DNA of 64,000 nucleotides from contig NC_061138.1 in NCBI RefSeq assembly GCF_905220365.1, positions 1,736,001-1,800,000 on the forward strand, written 5' to 3'. Source of the stretch: Vanessa cardui. Lineage: Eukaryota > Arthropoda > Insecta > Lepidoptera > Nymphalidae. The position numbers were made by a program, and so were the translations under genes. The notes below the pieces were generated by a model. The model was not told the DNA's origin. It did no database searches and worked only from the letters and a program-made list of their open reading frames with translations. This document shows positions 58,356-64,000 of this stretch, piece after piece (the stretch's first letter is position 1; the number at the start of each line of letters is the position of its first letter).

Positions 58356-58664
58356 GAATATAAATCTAATCGACATTTGAAGACGATTGTGATTTTTGCG
58401 CACAAGTTCTGAGAGTTGAACGTCAAAAGTCTAGACGAGACACCTGTTCGTCTAGGAAGCCTGGAGTGATTGACTTTTACAGTTATCGTTGGCAGCGTGA
58501 ATTCTTATGTGATATGTATTTTTAATTTTTTCTTCTCGGTCGACTTTGGACTTTTATTATGATCTCTTATCATTGGTACGCTATCTTTATACTCGATATA
58601 TTCTAGTCATTTCTCTTGTGAAAAATGTACTGCAAGTCACTAATTGTCAAATAACAGTTTGATA

Positions 58665-58810
58665 AATTTGATGGTAAGGCTTTATGTAACCCCCAATCAC
58701 ATTAAGCATTGTTGTGTTCCGGTTTGAAGGGAGAGACAGTGTCACTACAGACACAAGTTCCCAAGGTTGGTGGCACATTGGTGGTGTAAGGATTGGATAG
58801 TATTTCGTAT
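58665..58810 (-). repeat. Repeat family B fragment
   Basis: gttgtgttccggtttgaagg, then cacaagttcccaaggttggt and ggcacattgg are family B words in the inverted order. Confidence 0.6.
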
Positions 58811-60944
58811 ACCGCCAGTATACTTCCTAATAAGTAGTCAATTTGTCTGTGTGCCAAACACACCACAAAAAAGGATATATATATTTTACGAGTATATAGG
58901 AACTACACAACAGATTTAAAGCAGCAAGCATTCGAGTATAATGGTATCTTAAAGAAATGTAAAAAGATTTCGAAATTTAAAAAGTAATTTATTGCGAAAC
59001 AGCCTCATCGTTTCCCTCTTAAAGTATCCTTATTTAAACTTAAAATCTTTAAGAAAAAAGTCGACGACGACGTCTTACCAAAATGAACGGGTGATTTAAA
59101 GTTTTGTACGTTCAAGTCACGTATGGCGACACAGTGCGAATCCAACAGCCGGTCGTTTTAATCTCGTCGGAATGTCGGAAGCTCATAGCGACATCAGTTC
59201 CGAGTTATGGACCAATAAACACGATGGATTTGAATATAAGGCGACGCGACGGCGTCTCTCTCTTTGTAGACAAGGGGTAAGAGTAATCAAGTAGCTAGAA
59301 AATAGCTCGGGGCCATCTTAATATACCCAGGCTCATAACTGTCCGACCGTCTTGAAATACGACCCATCAGTAGGAAATAACTGTTCGACTATTATATAAC
59401 CTTTTATAGTTTGGATATTTTCAAAGTCGTTAAATATTTGCCATTATACGCGGTGTACGTAATTTAATATATAATGTTTTTAATCAAGGAAGTTGTTTAT
59501 TTTATAGTTTCGTGTACAAATAGAAATGACAGCGTCTTATGATAACATTTTAATTGGTAAATCGTCTTTATATTGTATATTTCGAAATTTTATTTGCATG
59601 TTATCCGGTCTAAAGATTTTATTGCCTCCAATAACATACTGTGCCAGTAAATGTTTCGTTTCGAAAATCCCCTTTAAAGGAAGTACACCTAGTAAATCTT
59701 CAAACTCCCTTACGAATTTGTCTAGACGTATGTTTTTTACGTATATTTCAATGTTAAGTATGTATCATAAAATGGCTGTTAGGATGTACTCAGTTCATTA
59801 TCCTAAACCTTTTGCCTACAACGTCTGGCCCAGCCCTTCGGAGCCCACCCCTTATGGTCCTAATCCCTCTTTTATAGTGGTTATAACGACCGATGTAAGG
59901 ACGACTCTGAATTATCCTCAAGCACTCAGTGAATTTTAAAGAGAGCTATATTCGTGGACATAATTTCTGTTTTGACATTCGTACGTGTTTCTCTTTATAA
60001 TTTGTAGATTAAAATAGTCATAAGTAAGATTTACAACGGAATCTGTTGAATGATTCGGCGATAAATTAGTCTTAAGTAATTGAAGTTGCTTTATCGTCGG
60101 CGATTAAAGCAATCGTTCAAATGTCTGACATTGGAGCTATCGTGTGTTAAAGGGGGGATTGGATATTAGAGTCGGAATGGTCTGGAAAGTTACCCCTACG
60201 CACTTTAACGGTCTCGTCGTTGGGGAGTTCAGACATAAAAATAATGCAGTCCATCATTCGTCCCCTAGACTTTGCAATTAGTCCTCACGGTATCGAGATA
60301 TATCGTTCTGCTTCCACCTTTTTCGAGTGGTCCCTGTAAATCTTTTTTATAACTATCCGCCCCCTAAACAAGTCTAGACGAATTAGCGTCTGCCGAATTA
60401 CTTCTGTCTAAAGGACGTGATAAAATTATTTTTCGACCTCTTTATGGTCAAATGTTTCTATTTATTCCAATAAACAAGGATTTATTGTAAGCAAATAACC
60501 AATTATAATGACTTACGGTTGTTATATTTTGTTTATTAAGTCATATACTTGTAAGGTTGGATATAAGTTACTGTTGTTTTTGTTCAGTGTCGTCACAAAA
60601 CGATCTAGATATACATGACAAAGAGGTTAATTTCGAGATCCTGTGTAGCGTTGGCATTATTTCGTATATTTACGGTTATTTTTTGACATTTATAAAGTAT
60701 CTCAATATGTAATAAAACTTAAGTGTATCAATAATTAAGTATCTCAGTCGTGAGCCAGTCGGGCGGTCGGTATATAGTCTAATACGAAGGGCAAATATTG
60801 ATAAAACCCATTTCAAAGGAAGGAAGTTTGTTTTAAATGAATTGATATCCTTGGTATGTTAGAGTTTACAATAGTTATCAATCATATATAAACAAGTAAT
60901 GTTTATGTTTTGAAATTGTTATGTGAATATTTTGAACTTATATT

Positions 60945-61130
60945 TATACTAGTTTAACGTGCGGCTTTATCGATATCGTTACCATTTACAACATCAAGGT
61001 ATTATGAATATCGGTCTACGTCTATTCCCGGGATATTCCTCAAACTATATATAAAGTTTTATCTAAATCAGTTCAGCAGTAGTAAAGGTAACAAACAGAG
61101 CAACATTCGCATTTATAATATTATTAGAGC
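60945..61130 (+). repeat. Repeat family D, degenerate
   Basis: Begins near actagtttaacgtgcggctt and ends ttcgcatttataatattatt, with atctaaatcagttcagcagt between. Confidence 0.5.
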
Positions 61131-61402
61131 GCCTGTTTGGTCCATTGCATTATATAACAATAAACATTGAGCAATGGTTTTCTCGTGGAGTTCCTATTTG
61201 TTGATTGATCGGTCAGGATATATAAATAATTATATAACACGATTATGTGAAACAAAGTACAGCGATTCTTGTAGTTTTTTCCCGTTAGAAATTCATGGTA
61301 TTTGAATATAATCTTGCAAAATGTTGATTTAAAAATTTATTGTAAGTGTCTTATGTATTGAAATTTAGTTATTATTTCTTTCACAAGAAGAAAAAAAAGA
61401 TT

Positions 61403-61600
61403 GTGTTTATAATTCATCTCGTGCTCAGCGGTGAAGGAAAACATCGTGAGGAAACCTGAATTTGTCTCATTTCGTCGAAATTCTGCCACATGTGCATTCC
61501 ACCAATCCGCATTGGAACAGCGTGGTGGAATATGTTCCAAACCCTCTCTTTAATGGGAGAGGAGGCCTTAACCAAGCAGTGGGAAACAGGCTCTTACTTT
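61403..61600 (+). mobile_element. SINE family A lacking its tRNA-like head
   Basis: Starts within the body (tgtttataattcatctcgtg) and runs through gaggaaacctg and attggaacagcgtggtggaa to caagcagtgggaaacaggct. The head and GTT tail are missing. Confidence 0.8.
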
Positions 61601-62244
61601 ACTTTATTCTTTCACATTAATTACTGCTTTCAATAGGACAAGGCAAAATTACATGATATTCAAGTAGTTAAGACTTGAAGGCGTAACAAACTCACAAACT
61701 CACATTCGCATTCGTAATATGTGTATAAGATAAACAATTATCACATTTAGTTGGTTATTTGTATTTGTTTGAGATAATGTTTGTCTGACTACCTGCCTTC
61801 CCTACCTGACTTAGCATGCTTCTCGAACTTAAAAGTATTCAAGATCATCTTGGTGTAAAACGATTGGACAGCACTTGAAGATTACTCTGGTATTCGGAAT
61901 GTCTGCTATGCAAATTAAAATATGAAGTATTTTTAAAATTTGTATAATCCAATTCAAACCGGATTTAACAGCTTTGAACGAGTTTTTTTTATTTTGTCAT
62001 ATTAGTCGAAAGGAAAGCTAGAAAGAAGGAAAATATTTCTCATATTTATTACTCACATAAACGTTTTAATAAAAGAGATAATATTGTTAGTATAAATAGA
62101 AATAATAATTAATTAAATAAATAAATACACTTATAAGATATTAACGATAGGACACAGAGATCAAAATTACTTCGTACATTTTATTATATTTTAACATTGC
62201 AAATACGTATGATTACCTGTATTTTATTACAAATACAATAACAC

Positions 62245-62375
62245 ACAAAGAGTAACTACTAAGTGTCTTGTCAGTTATTTGCGGTAGAATCTACATTGAA
62301 TATAATGTTAAATAACTAGTCAAAAGCCTACATGAATAAAGTAGAGTATATTTTGGTTTGATTTGATTTTAAAAC
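62245..62375 (+). mobile_element. LINE 3' tail, decayed
   Basis: agagtaactactaagtgtct, then gcggtagaatctaca, then a tail of ttggtttgatttgatttt. It is a diverged relative of the next copy, about 270 bp to the right. Confidence 0.55.
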
Positions 62376-62512
62376 AAACAGGACGATACAATAGTAAGCA
62401 ATTTTTCTTTGGCTGTAGAAATAATTAGTAGAATAATTTAATTAGCCACAGAGAGAGGACACCTAACAGATGAGATTGCTCAAATTAACTAATATGATTG
62501 TATTTTTTAAAT

Positions 62513-62665
62513 GTTGAAAAAGAGTAACTACTGAGTTTCTTGCCGGTTCTTCTCGGTAGAATCTACTTTCCGAACCGATGGTAGCTTCACTTAATTGTTA
62601 AATGACGATTCAAAATTGCTCGTAAAAGCCCATATGAATGAAGTTTATTTTGATTTTGATTTTTG
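62513..62665 (+). mobile_element. LINE 3' tail
   Basis: agagtaactactgagtttct, then ttgccggttcttctcggtag, then ttccgaaccgatggtag, ending in ttttgattttgatttt. It shares its word order with 3785-3945. Confidence 0.65.
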
Positions 62666-63934
62666 AAAGCTCAAGAATACAAGTTGCATAAGAGCAGCAT
62701 TTTTTCATTAAATATAGTGTTTTTCAATAACAATAAATATTCTTATGGTACCGAAATGCGTAGTGTTTTCAAGAGCGACCGCTGTCAAAACAAAAACGGT
62801 ATGCAATCCATCTACTGATTTGATAACTGTTCGAATTGCGCCATAAAACGACCTCGTAAAACCTCGCACTTACATTGTTATTAAGGAGTCGTTTGTTTTA
62901 CGATGGAATATTAAATACGACTTGGAAATATGCAACGATACTACGGATCTGTGTTCGCATGCAATTATATTGATTCATTGAAATTTTATTACACGATGCA
63001 CCCTCCCCCTTAACAGTTTACGTTTTATATCTATTCAATTATTCATATATCTTGTTTTAATTTTTAATAAACATCGATTGAAATTTTGTTCGAAATTTAA
63101 ATGTGACAGTGCTTTTATATACATTGATGATGATGTATTCTATATGTAAACTCGAGAAATCGACTTACTCCAAGTTATTTGTAGTGTGTAAAGTAAAAAA
63201 GATATATTCGAAAAATTATGGGAAATATATAAAATGGAATCCTTCTATGACATTTTCAAGAAACAAGAATTTAAAGATTCATGATTTAAATTTTAGATTG
63301 GCTGAATGGATCCAATGAAATTGGCATAGCAACGGATTACATCTGAAACAACATATATTATAGGTTACTTTTATCCTTTATACTAGTAGATTTCCTTTCC
63401 CTTTTCTCACAAGCGGTGGAACCGTAGAGGGATGCTAGTTAACAAAACTATATTTATTTACAAGCTAATCATCCTGGCTTCGCTCAGGTAGAATAAGCGG
63501 CTATGCGAAACGATTTTATCGTAATAAACTAACTCTATTGATTTTCAAGCTGCATGTCAGTAAAGCAAAAAATATTTTGGTCGAGCGAACAGCCTCAATA
63601 TGAATTTAATGATGACGGATTTTAGTAAGACGACGTGCTAATTAATGACATTATAAACTCCTAATTGATATTTTTTTATCTTTTAAAGGATATTTGAGTA
63701 ATATATTCATAAATTAAGCCTTTTTATAGAGGCAATGAAATGTAAGTATTTTTAGTATAACGACACACTAATTTATATAACTTGAGTATTTCTGCTTATA
63801 TTAACGAATCATAAAAATAATATATTAAGTGAAAATTTATGAGCAAGTTTTAGTATTTTTATTGAATATAACAACCTATTGTGTTATTGACGGATGATTG
63901 AATATGATGTTACTCGACTACTACTTACTATATA

Positions 63935-64000
63935 CCACCCATTCGTCATAGCATACGACAAGTACTAATACTTGGTATTACGGTGTAACTACAGGCATAG
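63935..64000 (-). repeat. Repeat family B fragment at the window edge
   Basis: ataccacccattcgtcatag, then ggtgtaactacaggcata fit the inverted family B order; the copy is cut by the window end. Confidence 0.4.

Larger units (their letters stand above)
40780..64000. other. 23-kb gene-free tract with degenerate repeats and GC-richer islands
   Basis: I find no frame with recognisable protein similarity and no credible exon chain. Dispersed repeats are annotated separately. Between them are ORF-poor islands of higher GC in a strongly AT-rich background, for example around 43900-44300, 45640-46330, 47160-47280, 48100-48250, 50690-50830, 52010-52330, 59040-59330 and 60050-60430. They resemble candidate cis-regulatory blocks in a long intron or intergenic landscape, but their function cannot be judged from one sequence. 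Confidence 0.5.

Noticed and set aside
59526..59939. Plus-strand 137-codon open frame
   Set aside because: No recognisable motif, no splice context and composition like its surroundings; probably chance.

Overview
This 64-kb window is a piece of an AT-rich insect nuclear genome, almost certainly a butterfly or moth. Genes are split into short exons with phase-consistent GT-AG introns. The introns carry tRNA-headed SINEs ending in (GTT)n, 3' ends of LINEs and MITE-like elements of lepidopteran type. There are no prokaryotic features, no CRISPR array and no free-standing RNA gene that I can support. All exon models were built by eye from splice sites, reading phase and remembered family sequence; no alignment was run.

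Region 1 (1-10138, minus): twelve coding exons of a sorting nexin 14 (SNX14) orthologue, with two N-terminal membrane helices, PXA, RGS-like and PX domains; the C-terminus runs off the left edge. One exon is split by a 200-N assembly gap that looks spurious, because the same 20 bases sit on both sides and collapsing them restores the frame. Region 2 (10332-11376, plus): GCSH, the mitochondrial glycine cleavage H protein, divergent from SNX14 across about 190 bp. Region 3 (14609-37401, minus): a 20-exon acid alpha-glucosidase (GH31, GAA-like) of about 1100 residues. It has an unusually long cytosolic tail and a signal-anchor helix encoded by an exon 5.8 kb upstream of the rest. Its introns hold several notable repeats: a 40-bp minisatellite open in all three minus-strand frames, a 105-bp tandem array with a higher-order period, a 340-bp fold-back element, a decayed TIR transposon, a SINE interrupted by a MITE, and a 5'-truncated LINE. 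Region 4 (38001-39063, plus): zucchini/PLD6, the mitochondrial piRNA-biogenesis nuclease, divergent from the GAA gene across about 600 bp.

Region 5 (39064-64000): no recognisable protein-coding exon except a possible two-exon leader or micro-ORF at 39724-40615. Just downstream is a cluster of four CTCF-like motifs. The remaining 23 kb mixes degenerate repeats with scattered GC-richer, ORF-free islands. This layout would fit the long first intron or regulatory landscape of a gene lying to the right, but that is inference.

The four genes do not form one pathway. The strongest biological points are the anchored GAA with its long tail, the SNX14 exon squeezed between two retroelement tails, and the candidate boundary element at about 40.7 kb.
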